This document shows, piece by piece, positions 1 to 6,518 of a DNA stretch of 10,442 nt. The notes under the pieces are model-generated. The model was given only the letters and a program-made list of their open reading frames with translations. It ran no database searches and was not told where the DNA came from. The translations under genes and the position numbers were made by a program. The DNA comes from an uncultured Aquimarina sp. (GTDB taxonomy: Bacteria > Bacteroidota > Bacteroidia > Flavobacteriales > Flavobacteriaceae). Every line of letters begins with the position of its first letter. Position 1 is the first letter of the stretch. The stretch is taken from assembly GCA_937958735.1 (NCBI GenBank), contig CALGNG010000329.1, positions 1-10,442 on the forward strand. Direction: 5' to 3'.

Positions 1-233
1 TGTATAAAGACGAAAGATGGAGGAAGTATTTAATGCAGCTTTGGAACTCTAATTTTGCAGATTATAGGAAGTATTATTTGGAGTATTTATATAGCGAATG
101 GGAAGATCCTAAAAGCAGAAACAGGTATATAACAGAAATAGAGTTTATCTATATGTTGGAAAATACTCCAGCGATGGGCTTGCCTAATCCAGAACCAGAA
201 ATAATATCATTACAAAAAGAATATTATAAGTAA
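1..233 (+). CDS. C-terminal fragment of an unidentified protein (5' end outside window)
   Basis: The frame is open from the left edge (codons begin at position 3) to a TAA at 231-233, giving about 76 visible residues. The ATG at 33 is preceded in frame by sense codons (YKDERWRKYL), so it is probably internal and the gene starts outside the window. The visible part is rich in aromatic and charged residues (Trp, Tyr, Arg, Glu), with a WRKYLMQLW segment, then YLYSEWEDP, and a hydrophobic IEFIYMLE stretch before the end. No signal peptide or catalytic motif can be judged from this fragment. The pattern WRKYL...YL..EW...F.IYM.E loosely recalls the C-terminal tail of HTTM (vitamin K carboxylase-like) membrane proteins, but that is a weak memory-based match and not an assignment. 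The gene points toward glyQS, which lies on the other strand. Confidence 0.6.
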   Translation, partial: YKDERWRKYLMQLWNSNFADYRKYYLEYLYSEWEDPKSRNRYITEIEFIYMLENTPAMGLPNPEPEIISLQKEYYK

Positions 234-440
234 GTTATCTAATTAAACTTGCTTACTAAGGCCTTAAAGCAGATGCTATAGATTGTTTTAGATTTTTTCT
301 ATGATTGGACTAACTAAAGATAAAGAAGCTTAGTAGGATAGATAATTTATTGTTTGCGACTTTACAAATTAAAGATAGACCAAGGTTTTATTGTTTTTTA
401 AGAAGTGTTACTGTCAGTTATTTTCTAGAATTAATAGATT
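234..440. other. Gene-free AT-rich spacer
   Basis: No reading frame of credible length or composition is visible on either strand between the end of the left-edge gene and the glyQS terminator. The stretch holds a perfect 10-bp palindrome TAAGGCCTTA (257-266), an imperfect 10-bp tandem repeat starting TAGATT (279-298), and a small inverted repeat CTTTA/TAAAG (360-374). None has a loop and T-run arrangement that would make it a clear terminator, and none sits at a useful distance from a start codon. I see no tRNA or recognisable RNA gene. Confidence 0.5.
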
Positions 441-480
441 AAAAAAAGTGTGATTCTGAAAATGACATCAGAATCACACT
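441..480 (-). terminator. Rho-independent terminator downstream of glyQS
   Basis: A perfect 13-bp inverted repeat (arms 447-459 and 468-480, AGTGTGATTCTGA and its complement) encloses an 8-nt loop. Read on the minus strand, the hairpin is followed at once by a run of seven T (plus-strand A at 441-447, the last one pairing in the stem). It begins 31 nt after the glyQS stop codon. In the plus direction the 3' flank is only moderately T-rich, so it is chiefly a minus-strand terminator, although some activity against the left-edge gene is possible. Confidence 0.9.
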
Positions 481-511
481 AATACTGTTTGTTTTATAAA
501 GTTTTTATTCT

Positions 512-2053
512 CTACAACTTAGCTAACCAGCTTTTAAAAGAGGTTTTTTCTTCTAAAATGCGTTCCAGTTCTGTAATGGCTACACGCTCTTGTTGCATGG
601 TGTCTCTATCTCTAATGGTTACTTTTTTATCTACTAAAGAATCGTGATCTACAGTTATACAGTAAGGAGTTCCGTTGGCATCCTGACGGCGGTAACGACG
701 ACCTACAGCATCTTTTTCGTCATAGGCAACATTAAAATTCCATTTTAGGTTATCTATAATTTCTTGTGCTAACTCTGGTAATCCATCCTTTTTTACTAAA
801 GGTAAAATAGCTGCTTTAATAGGAGCTAATACTCCTGGTAATTTAAGTACAGTACGAGAGCTTCCATCCTCCAAAGTTTCTTCTTGTAAAGATTTAGAGA
901 AAACAGCTAAAAACATACGATCCAAACCAACAGAAGTTTCTACTACGTAAGGGGTGTAGTTTTTGTTTAATTCGTGATCAAAATATTGTAATTTTTTACC
1001 CGAAGCATCTTCGTGTGCCTTTAAATCAAAGTCTGTACGGGAATGGATCCCTTCTAGTTCTTTAAAACCAAATGGGAAGTTAAATTCTATATCTGCTGCG
1101 GCATTGGCATAGTGTGCTAATTTATCGTGATCGTGAAAACGGTAATTTTCTTTACCTAAACCAAGGGATAAATGCCATTTTAAACGGGTTTCTTTCCAAT
1201 ATTCGTAATACTTCATTTCTTCCCCTGGGCGCACAAAAAATTGCATTTCCATTTGCTCGAACTCGCGCATACGAAAAATAAACTGGCGGGCTACAATTTC
1301 GTTACGAAACGCTTTACCTGTTTGAGCAATTCCAAAAGGAATCTTCATACGACCCGATTTTTGAACGTTAAGAAAGTTTACAAAAATACCTTGAGCGGTT
1401 TCTGGTCGTAAGTATAAATCTGTAGCGGTATCTGCAGAAGCCCCTAGTTTGGTTCCAAACATTAGGTTAAACTGGCGTACATCTGTCCAGTTTTTAGATC
1501 CCGTATCTGGATCGGCAATGCCTAATTCTTCAATTAGCAGTTTTACATCGGCTAAATCCTCCTTTTCTAAAGAGCTTCCCATACGGGAAAGGATGGCTTT
1601 ATAATTTGCTAAATATTTTACTACTCTTGGGTTGGTAGTTTTAAATTCTTCTTCGTTAAAAGCTTCTCCAAAACGCTTTGCTGCTTTGGTAATTTCTTTA
1701 TTTGCTTTCTGAAGAATTTTTTCTGCATAATCTTCTATAAGCACATCGGCACGATAACGCTTTTTAGAATCCTTATTATCTATTAAAGGATCGCTAAATG
1801 CATCTACATGTCCAGAGGCTTTCCATGTGGAGGGATGCATAAAAATAGAGGCATCCAAACCAACAATATTTTGATGCATTTGCACCATACTCTTCCACCA
1901 ATATTCGCGGATGTTTTTTTTAAGTTCAGCTCCGTTTTGACCATAGTCATAAACGGCACTTAAACCATCGTATATTTCACTAGATCCAAAGATGTAACCA
2001 TACTCTTTGGCGTGCGATATTACTTTCTTAAAAGTATCTTCCTGTTTTGCCAT
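512..2053 (-). CDS. glyQS: Glycine--tRNA ligase, homodimeric (alpha2) type
   Basis: This is a cytoplasmic class II aminoacyl-tRNA synthetase that charges tRNA-Gly with glycine using ATP. The 513-residue length fits the single-chain, eukaryote/archaea-like form and not the separate GlyQ and GlyS subunits. Visible landmarks are the N-terminal substrate segment HPSTWKASGHVDAF (73-86), LRPETAQGIF (215-224), motif 2 with FRNEI (249-253) and RMREFEQMEMQFF (261-273), EGIHSRTDFDL (334-344), and motif 3 ETSVGLDRMF (372-381). A C-terminal anticodon-binding domain covers about 405-500 (LAPIKAAILPL to VTIRDRDTMQQ). All motif residues I would expect are present, so the enzyme should be active. The ATG at 2053 fits the family N-terminus (MAKQEDTFKKVISHAKEYGY). 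It lies 38 nt after the stop of the coiled-coil gene, so the two may be co-transcribed, but a promoter-like box sits right before the start and a strong terminator follows. Confidence 0.97.
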   Translation of the reverse strand: MAKQEDTFKKVISHAKEYGYIFGSSEIYDGLSAVYDYGQNGAELKKNIREYWWKSMVQMHQNIVGLDASIFMHPSTWKASGHVDAFSDPLIDNKDSKKRYRADVLIEDYAEKILQKANKEITKAAKRFGEAFNEEEFKTTNPRVVKYLANYKAILSRMGSSLEKEDLADVKLLIEELGIADPDTGSKNWTDVRQFNLMFGTKLGASADTATDLYLRPETAQGIFVNFLNVQKSGRMKIPFGIAQTGKAFRNEIVARQFIFRMREFEQMEMQFFVRPGEEMKYYEYWKETRLKWHLSLGLGKENYRFHDHDKLAHYANAAADIEFNFPFGFKELEGIHSRTDFDLKAHEDASGKKLQYFDHELNKNYTPYVVETSVGLDRMFLAVFSKSLQEETLEDGSSRTVLKLPGVLAPIKAAILPLVKKDGLPELAQEIIDNLKWNFNVAYDEKDAVGRRYRRQDANGTPYCITVDHDSLVDKKVTIRDRDTMQQERVAITELERILEEKTSFKSWLAKL

Positions 2054-2060
2054 AATAGCG

Positions 2061-2068
2061 CAAAAATA
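2061..2068 (-). promoter_or_regulatory. Bacteroidota -7 box (TAnnTTTG) directly before glyQS
   Basis: On the minus strand this reads TATTTTTG, an exact match to the TAnnTTTG element recognised by the primary sigma factor of Bacteroidota. Only 7 nt (CGCTATT) separate it from the glyQS ATG, so transcription from it would give an mRNA with almost no leader. A -33 element is weak: a GTTT at 2089-2092 lies 20 nt upstream, in place of the usual TTTG. Such a box can occur by chance in AT-rich DNA. Confidence 0.45.
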
Positions 2069-2091
2069 AAGGAATTTATCAGTTTATAAAA

Positions 2092-2985
2092 CTACCGTAG
2101 ACGGAATTCGGAAATGTCTTTTAATTCTGTATCAAAATACACCTCTAAGGTGTAAGTTCCCGATACAATTTTACTAGGATCTATAGATATAAATTTACAG
2201 ATTTCTGTTTTTTCATTATTGTAAAAAAAACGTTGTTTATCACTATATTTTATTAGTCTGCCTTTTTTGTTTTTTTTAGAAATTAAGTCTCCTAGAAGCT
2301 TTTTGTCTGGGTTAAACAATTTAAAATAGACCATTTTACTCTCGCTTATTAGTTGGTTGTCTGGCTTTGCATAAGTACAGACCTTTATTTGGTTTACTTT
2401 TTTTAGCCTATCAGTCTTAAGAATTTTTCCATTCTTTTTAACATAAACCCCCATTCCCTTAGATTCGTAAAAAGCTAAATCTTTTCTTTTTTTTATTTTA
2501 GAATTTAATTTTTCATTTTTAAAATTCAGTTCATTTTGCGCTACTTTAAAAGCCTTTATTTCCAGTTTTTTTGCTTCCAAACTATCTTTTATTAATCGAT
2601 TTACAATTTGTAGGCTGTCGTTTATTTGGAATAAGTTGCTTTTTTCTGTTTTTAACCTATTAATTTGATTTCTATATCTATTCAAAAAAGAAATTTTGGG
2701 CTTTAAAACGCTAATAACCTGGTACAAGCTGTCTGTTTTGGTTTTGGATAGGGTAAGCTGTGTTTGTAAATCCGAGTTTTCAAGTTCTATTCCTTCAAGG
2801 TTTTTAGATAATTGTTTTAGTTCTATCAATAAATCCTCTTTTTCTTTAAGAAATGTATTAATTTTTTTTTGGTTTTGTTCTTTTTCTTCTTTTTCTTCTT
2901 TTATCTGAATGGCTATATAAGAGGTGATTCCTAGTAGAATTACAATTAGCCCAAGTAGTAGCCAATGGATTTTTTTTATACCCAT
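2092..2985 (-). CDS. Membrane-anchored coiled-coil protein of unknown function
   Basis: The 297-residue protein has a short cationic start (MGIKK), one transmembrane helix at about 8-28 (WLLLGLIVILLGITSYIAI) and no lipobox or obvious cleavage site, so it is probably an N-terminally anchored inner-membrane protein with the remainder in the periplasm. Residues 29-170 are Lys/Glu/Leu-rich with few helix breakers and should form a long coiled coil. The C-terminal part (about 172-297) changes to beta-strand-like sequence with GVYVKKNGK, VYFKLFNPDKKLLGD and SGTYTLEVYFD. The coiled coil plus this C-terminal domain resembles a Bacteroidota family often mislabelled as chromosome partitioning protein ParA. 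No Walker A motif or ATPase fold is present, so that name should not be carried over. The first 45 codons contain A8 and A9 runs and a short EEK repeat. It is divergent from comF and upstream of glyQS. The reaction or partner is unknown. Confidence 0.85.
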   Translation of the reverse strand: MGIKKIHWLLLGLIVILLGITSYIAIQIKEEKEEKEQNQKKINTFLKEKEDLLIELKQLSKNLEGIELENSDLQTQLTLSKTKTDSLYQVISVLKPKISFLNRYRNQINRLKTEKSNLFQINDSLQIVNRLIKDSLEAKKLEIKAFKVAQNELNFKNEKLNSKIKKRKDLAFYESKGMGVYVKKNGKILKTDRLKKVNQIKVCTYAKPDNQLISESKMVYFKLFNPDKKLLGDLISKKNKKGRLIKYSDKQRFFYNNEKTEICKFISIDPSKIVSGTYTLEVYFDTELKDISEFRLR

Positions 2986-3011
2986 GTATTATTTATTGTT
3001 GGTTAATCCCT

Positions 3012-3021
3012 GTAAATTTAC
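3012..3021. promoter_or_regulatory. Symmetric promoter-like element in divergent spacer
   Basis: The 53-bp spacer between the divergent coiled-coil and comF genes contains the perfect palindrome GTAAATTTAC. Its core TAAATTTA matches five of the six fixed positions of TAnnTTTG on both strands, lacking only the final G. The core ends 18 nt before the comF ATG and 27 nt before the coiled-coil ATG. TTG triplets at 2996-2998 and 2999-3001 could be -33 elements for comF, but the spacing (14 nt or less) is shorter than usual. This is the only plausible promoter location for either gene, but the element itself is degenerate. Confidence 0.35.
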
Positions 3022-3038
3022 GGAATAGATAGAGATCC

Positions 3039-3728
3039 ATGATTATTAACTTCCTAGATTTTGTTTTACCTAAGACTTGTGCTGCCTGCACTAAAATTTT
3101 ATTTAAGAACGAAAATCAAATTTGTACTTTATGTAGAAACGATCTTCCCTTAATGAATTCGGCATTAATTACAAGTAAGCTAATTACAAAGCTTTTCGAG
3201 GAAAATGCAGAGATAGAAAAATTTACTAGTTTATTAAATTTTGAAAAGGAAACCGAAGTGCAAGAATTGCTTCACAATCTAAAATACCGCGGACATCAAA
3301 AATTGGGAATTTTGTTGGGGGATTGGCATGCTAGTTTATTAAAAAAAGACTCTTATTTTGAGGATATAGATGTGGTTATTCCTGTGCCAATTCATAAAAA
3401 TAGATTCAGAAAAAGAGGGTATAACCAAGTAGCTTTATATGCAACAACACTAGCCACTCATTTTAGGGCAGATTATAACGATCGTATTTTGGTAAAATCT
3501 AGGTATAAAAAATCGCAAGTATTCTTAAACCGTAAAGAGCGTTTTAATAATATAGTAAACAGTATAAAGGTTAATAATTTAGACGAATTAGAAAACAAGC
3601 ATGTCCTTTTGGTAGACGATATTGTTACTACAGGTGCCACAATAAAAGCTTGCAGTCGTTTTTTAAAACAAACAAACTGTAAAATTAGTGTGGCTAGTAT
3701 TGCTTTAGCGTATGGCGAAGGCTTATAA
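3039..3728 (+). CDS. comF: ComF family phosphoribosyltransferase-like protein
   Basis: The 229-residue protein has the full ComF architecture. An N-terminal zinc-ribbon-like knuckle has Cys14-x2-Cys17 and Cys29-x2-Cys32. The conserved LKYRGHQKLG segment is at 81-90, and a type I phosphoribosyltransferase-like domain has VIPVP (113-117), RFRKRGYNQ (122-130), QVFLNRKER (160-168) and the PRPP-binding loop LLVDDIVTTGAT (190-201). Members are cytoplasmic. In naturally transformable bacteria ComF takes part in handling incoming single-stranded DNA; in many other bacteria it is present without proven competence, and no other com gene lies in this window. The ATG at 3039 gives the standard N-terminus just before the zinc knuckle. 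The gene is followed after 34 nt by the Ig-like lipoprotein gene on the same strand, so the two are probably one transcript. Confidence 0.93.
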   Translation: MIINFLDFVLPKTCAACTKILFKNENQICTLCRNDLPLMNSALITSKLITKLFEENAEIEKFTSLLNFEKETEVQELLHNLKYRGHQKLGILLGDWHASLLKKDSYFEDIDVVIPVPIHKNRFRKRGYNQVALYATTLATHFRADYNDRILVKSRYKKSQVFLNRKERFNNIVNSIKVNNLDELENKHVLLVDDIVTTGATIKACSRFLKQTNCKISVASIALAYGEGL

Positions 3729-3762
3729 TTTTATAAGTTTTCGTTTCTTTGCTAAAAAAAGT

Positions 3763-5373
3763 ATGTTGCGTAGTTTTAGATATTTTGGTTTTACCACATT
3801 AGCATGTTTGCTTCTTTTTAATTGTGCAAAAAGAGGAAGTATTACGGGTGGTCCAAAGGATGAAACACCGCCGGAATTATTGCGTGCTACGCCTCCTAAT
3901 AAGTCTACTAACTTTAAGAAAAAGGAAATCCAGTTAACCTTTGACGAGCTAGTTACTATAGAAAAGCCCGACGAGCAAATTTTAATTTCTCCTCCCATGA
4001 AAAACAAACCAGAGATTAAGCCTCTGGGATTTGCTAGTAAAACTATAAAAATTAAGCTTTTAGATACATTGCTTCCTAATACCACATATACTATTAATTT
4101 TGGAAACAGTGTTGTAGATTATAACGAAAAAAATCCTTTTTCTTTTTTTCAGTATGTTTTTTCTACAGGTAATGTATTGGACTCTTTAAGTTTTAGAGGG
4201 GAAGTAAGAGATGCATTTAAACAAAAATTACAGCCCAATACTTCGGTATTTTTATATGAGGAAAATGAAACCTCTACAGATTCTATAATTTATAATACAT
4301 TGCCTAGATATGTTTCTAGTACGTTAGATTCTACGACTTTTCAGTTTAATAATTTAAAAGCAGGGAAGTATAGATTAATAGCACTTCAGGATAAAAATAA
4401 AAATTACAAGTTTGACCCAAAAATAGATCAAATTGGTTTTATAGAAAATACTATTTCTATACCAGAGGACAGTATAGCAAATCTTAGTGTTTTTAAAGAA
4501 ATTCCCGATTTTAAATATGTAAGAGCTAAACAACTCTCTAAAAATCATTTTCAAGTTGGTTTTTCGGGAACTTTAGAAGAACCTAGTATTGCTGTTTTAG
4601 GAGATTTCCCAGATAGTTTGCAATTCAAAACTAGATTGTTTAAACACCCTAAAAAAGATACGTTAGATTATTGGGTAAAACCCTTTGTAGCGCAGGATTC
4701 TATTATATTTAAAGCAATTAATGGGAAGGAAATAGATACTATTATATCTAGGTATAAAGATCAACATAAAGATTCTTTAAAGATTAATGTAACGCCACAG
4801 AGTATTTTAAAATTAAAAGAAGCCATTTTAATTTCGGCCAATACCCCTTTAGAAAAGTTAGACGAAAAATTAATAAGTATTTTAGATAAAGACACGCTTC
4901 CTGTGGCTTTTACGGTTAAGAAAAACAATCTAGAAAACGAATATAGGATTGACTTCTCTTCTTACGAGGATAGTAACTATAGAGTAGAGTTGTTACCTAA
5001 TGCTGTGGAGGACTTTTTAGGAAATACACTAAAGGATACTATTGTTTTTAATTTTAGGACTTTAGAGAATAGTGCCTATGGTACTTTAAAGGTTACTATT
5101 GCTAACAAGAACGATGCTAATTTAATAGTACAATTAGTCCAGGCGAAGGAGGTTAAAAGCTCTAAAGCGATTGGTGCTACTGGACAAGCCAATTTTCTGG
5201 GTATAACACCAGGGAAATACAGTATTAAAATAATAGAGGATACAAATAATAATGGGAAATGGGATACGGGTAATTATCTTAATAAAATACAGCCCGAGCG
5301 TATTTTTTATTTCGAAAAGCAAGTGGACATTCGAGCCAACTGGGATGTTAAACAAGAGGTAAGTTTACCTTAG
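3763..5373 (+). CDS. Envelope lipoprotein with Ig-like (SbsA/Big_5-type) domain
   Basis: The start at 3763 gives a 536-residue lipoprotein precursor: MLRSFR, a hydrophobic core, and a lipobox-like LFNC with the lipidated cysteine at residue 21. An upstream in-frame ATG at 3712 would overlap comF by 17 bp and put 17 atypical residues before the signal peptide, so I reject it. After AKRGSITGGPKDETPP comes an Ig-like domain (about 35-136) of the kind found in Bacteroidota lipoproteins that start CAKRG...GGPKD..PP. Two later segments share the pattern GKYx6DxNxNxKxD at identical internal spacing (201-218 and 484-501) and look like duplicated beta-sandwich domains with EF-hand-like acidic loops. 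There is no acidic export tag right after the cysteine, so it is probably on the periplasmic side of the outer membrane. Its role is unknown; a structural or binding role is an inference. Its stop codon overlaps that of the convergent kinase gene. Confidence 0.88.
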   Translation: MLRSFRYFGFTTLACLLLFNCAKRGSITGGPKDETPPELLRATPPNKSTNFKKKEIQLTFDELVTIEKPDEQILISPPMKNKPEIKPLGFASKTIKIKLLDTLLPNTTYTINFGNSVVDYNEKNPFSFFQYVFSTGNVLDSLSFRGEVRDAFKQKLQPNTSVFLYEENETSTDSIIYNTLPRYVSSTLDSTTFQFNNLKAGKYRLIALQDKNKNYKFDPKIDQIGFIENTISIPEDSIANLSVFKEIPDFKYVRAKQLSKNHFQVGFSGTLEEPSIAVLGDFPDSLQFKTRLFKHPKKDTLDYWVKPFVAQDSIIFKAINGKEIDTIISRYKDQHKDSLKINVTPQSILKLKEAILISANTPLEKLDEKLISILDKDTLPVAFTVKKNNLENEYRIDFSSYEDSNYRVELLPNAVEDFLGNTLKDTIVFNFRTLENSAYGTLKVTIANKNDANLIVQLVQAKEVKSSKAIGATGQANFLGITPGKYSIKIIEDTNNNGKWDTGNYLNKIQPERIFYFEKQVDIRANWDVKQEVSLP

Positions 5374-5382
5374 CATTTTTTT
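5357..5382 (+). terminator. Possible terminator at the convergent gene junction
   Basis: A perfect 14-bp palindrome AGGTAAGTTTACCT (5357-5370) covers the last codons of the lipoprotein gene and can form a 5-bp stem with a 4-nt loop. The T7 run at 5376-5382 begins 5 nt after it. On the minus strand the same hairpin follows the kinase stop, with a weaker T-rich flank. The stem is short and the T-run is displaced, so termination is a suggestion only. Confidence 0.35.
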
Positions 5383-6518
5383 AATGTAATTTGGAAGGTA
5401 GTTCCTTTATCTTTTTCTGACTGGGCTACTTTTATATTTCCTTTATGGTAATCTACTATTATCCTACGGGCTAACGATAAACCTAATCCCCAACCGCGTG
5501 TTTTAGTAGTGTAACCAGGTTCGAAAACTCTTTTAAATAAAAATTTAGATAGTCCCATACCTGTATCGATTACTTGAATTTTTACATGCTGTTTTTCTTC
5601 GATAACCTTAACGGTTAAATCTCCTTTACCTTTCATGGCATCTATTGCGTTTTTTACCAAGTTTTCGATAGTCCAGCCATAGAGTTCTTTATTTAGTTTT
5701 ACTAGAATGGAAGAGTCGGGTACTTCTAATTTAAACTGTATTAGTTTGGAGCTTCTTGCTTTTAGGTATTCAAAGGCATCTTCGGTTTCTCCAATAACAT
5801 TCATTAACGTTAAAGAGGGTTTGGAGCCAATTTTAGAAAAGCGCTCTGTAATCATATTTAGACGGGTAATATCTTTTGTTATTTCATGGATATAACTGGG
5901 GTCTATGTTTTCGGACTTTAATATTTCTATCCACCCTACTAAGGACGATAGCGGAGTACCTAGTTGGTGAGCCGTTTCTTTTGCCATACCTGCCCACAGC
6001 TTATTTTGTTCGCTTATTTTGGAGGTGTTAAAAAAGAAATAGACCATGCCTATTAAGAGTAAAACAATTAGGAAAATGGCTATGGGATAATACTTTAATT
6101 TGTTTAAAATAGACGAATCGCCATAATACAAATATTGTTTGTTGTTATTGGGTAAAGGAATAACTATGGGGTCGTTTACTAGTTTTAGCGAGGCAATATA
6201 TTTTTTAAAAAGTTTAGGATCTTCTATAATTTTTTTAGAAATATTACGGTGCATATTTACAGTCCCGTCTGTATTAAGATTAACAATAGGGATTTTATTA
6301 TTACTGGTTATAATTAGTAGATTAAGCTCCAGGTAATCGTTCTTGTTTTCTGTAGTAATGGATTTTTGGGATTGTGCCCAAATCTTCATTTTATCCCGTT
6401 CCACATCTTTTAGTCTTTCAAAAAATAGCGTGGTGTTCCACAATAGTAATCCTAAAATAATAAACAATGCCGAAAGCATAAATACTTTGGATATTCTATT
6501 GTGGGAAAAGAAACTCAT
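5370..6518 (-). CDS. Membrane sensor histidine kinase, HAMP-less, HQLGTPL-type H-box
   Basis: The 382-residue kinase has two transmembrane helices (about 12-31 and 144-163) flanking a periplasmic sensor region of about 112 residues with no recognised family; a Cache/PAS-like fold is possible but unproven. Only about 20 residues separate the second helix from the phospho-acceptor His184 in AKETAHQLGTPLSSLVGW, so there is no room for a HAMP domain. The ATPase domain shows the N-box NLVKNAIDAM (286-295), G1 box DTGMGL (318-323), F-box FEPGYTT (332-338) and G2 box GWGLGLSLA (342-350). It should autophosphorylate and pass the phosphate to a response regulator, but none is encoded here. The ATG shares its first base with the last base of the upstream M1 peptidase stop (TAATG), which favours translational coupling. 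The 3' end overlaps the convergent lipoprotein gene by 4 bp. Confidence 0.93.
   Translation of the reverse strand: MSFFSHNRISKVFMLSALFIILGLLLWNTTLFFERLKDVERDKMKIWAQSQKSITTENKNDYLELNLLIITSNNKIPIVNLNTDGTVNMHRNISKKIIEDPKLFKKYIASLKLVNDPIVIPLPNNNKQYLYYGDSSILNKLKYYPIAIFLIVLLLIGMVYFFFNTSKISEQNKLWAGMAKETAHQLGTPLSSLVGWIEILKSENIDPSYIHEITKDITRLNMITERFSKIGSKPSLTLMNVIGETEDAFEYLKARSSKLIQFKLEVPDSSILVKLNKELYGWTIENLVKNAIDAMKGKGDLTVKVIEEKQHVKIQVIDTGMGLSKFLFKRVFEPGYTTKTRGWGLGLSLARRIIVDYHKGNIKVAQSEKDKGTTFQITLKKC

Noticed and set aside
251..270. Palindrome TAAGGCCTTA with flanking GCTT/AAGC as a terminator for the left-edge gene
   Set aside because: The centre leaves no loop, the outer arms are out of register by 2 nt, and no T-run follows.
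348..356. TATTGTTTG as a plus-strand -7 promoter box
   Set aside because: It has three bases instead of two between TA and TTTG, and no plus-strand gene follows before the minus-strand glyQS.
2696..2908. 70-codon plus-strand open frame rich in Phe and Ser
   Set aside because: It is the complement of the Lys/Glu-rich coiled coil; FSSFSSF is just the reverse reading of the EEK repeat.
2092..2985. Calling the coiled-coil protein a ParA-type partition ATPase
   Set aside because: There is no Walker A or deviant Walker motif, and the protein starts with a membrane anchor.
3723..4085. 120-codon open frame on the minus strand
   Set aside because: It lies fully antisense to the end of comF and the start of the Ig-like lipoprotein, whose protein features are clear. 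Its own translation has no domain or signal that I recognise.
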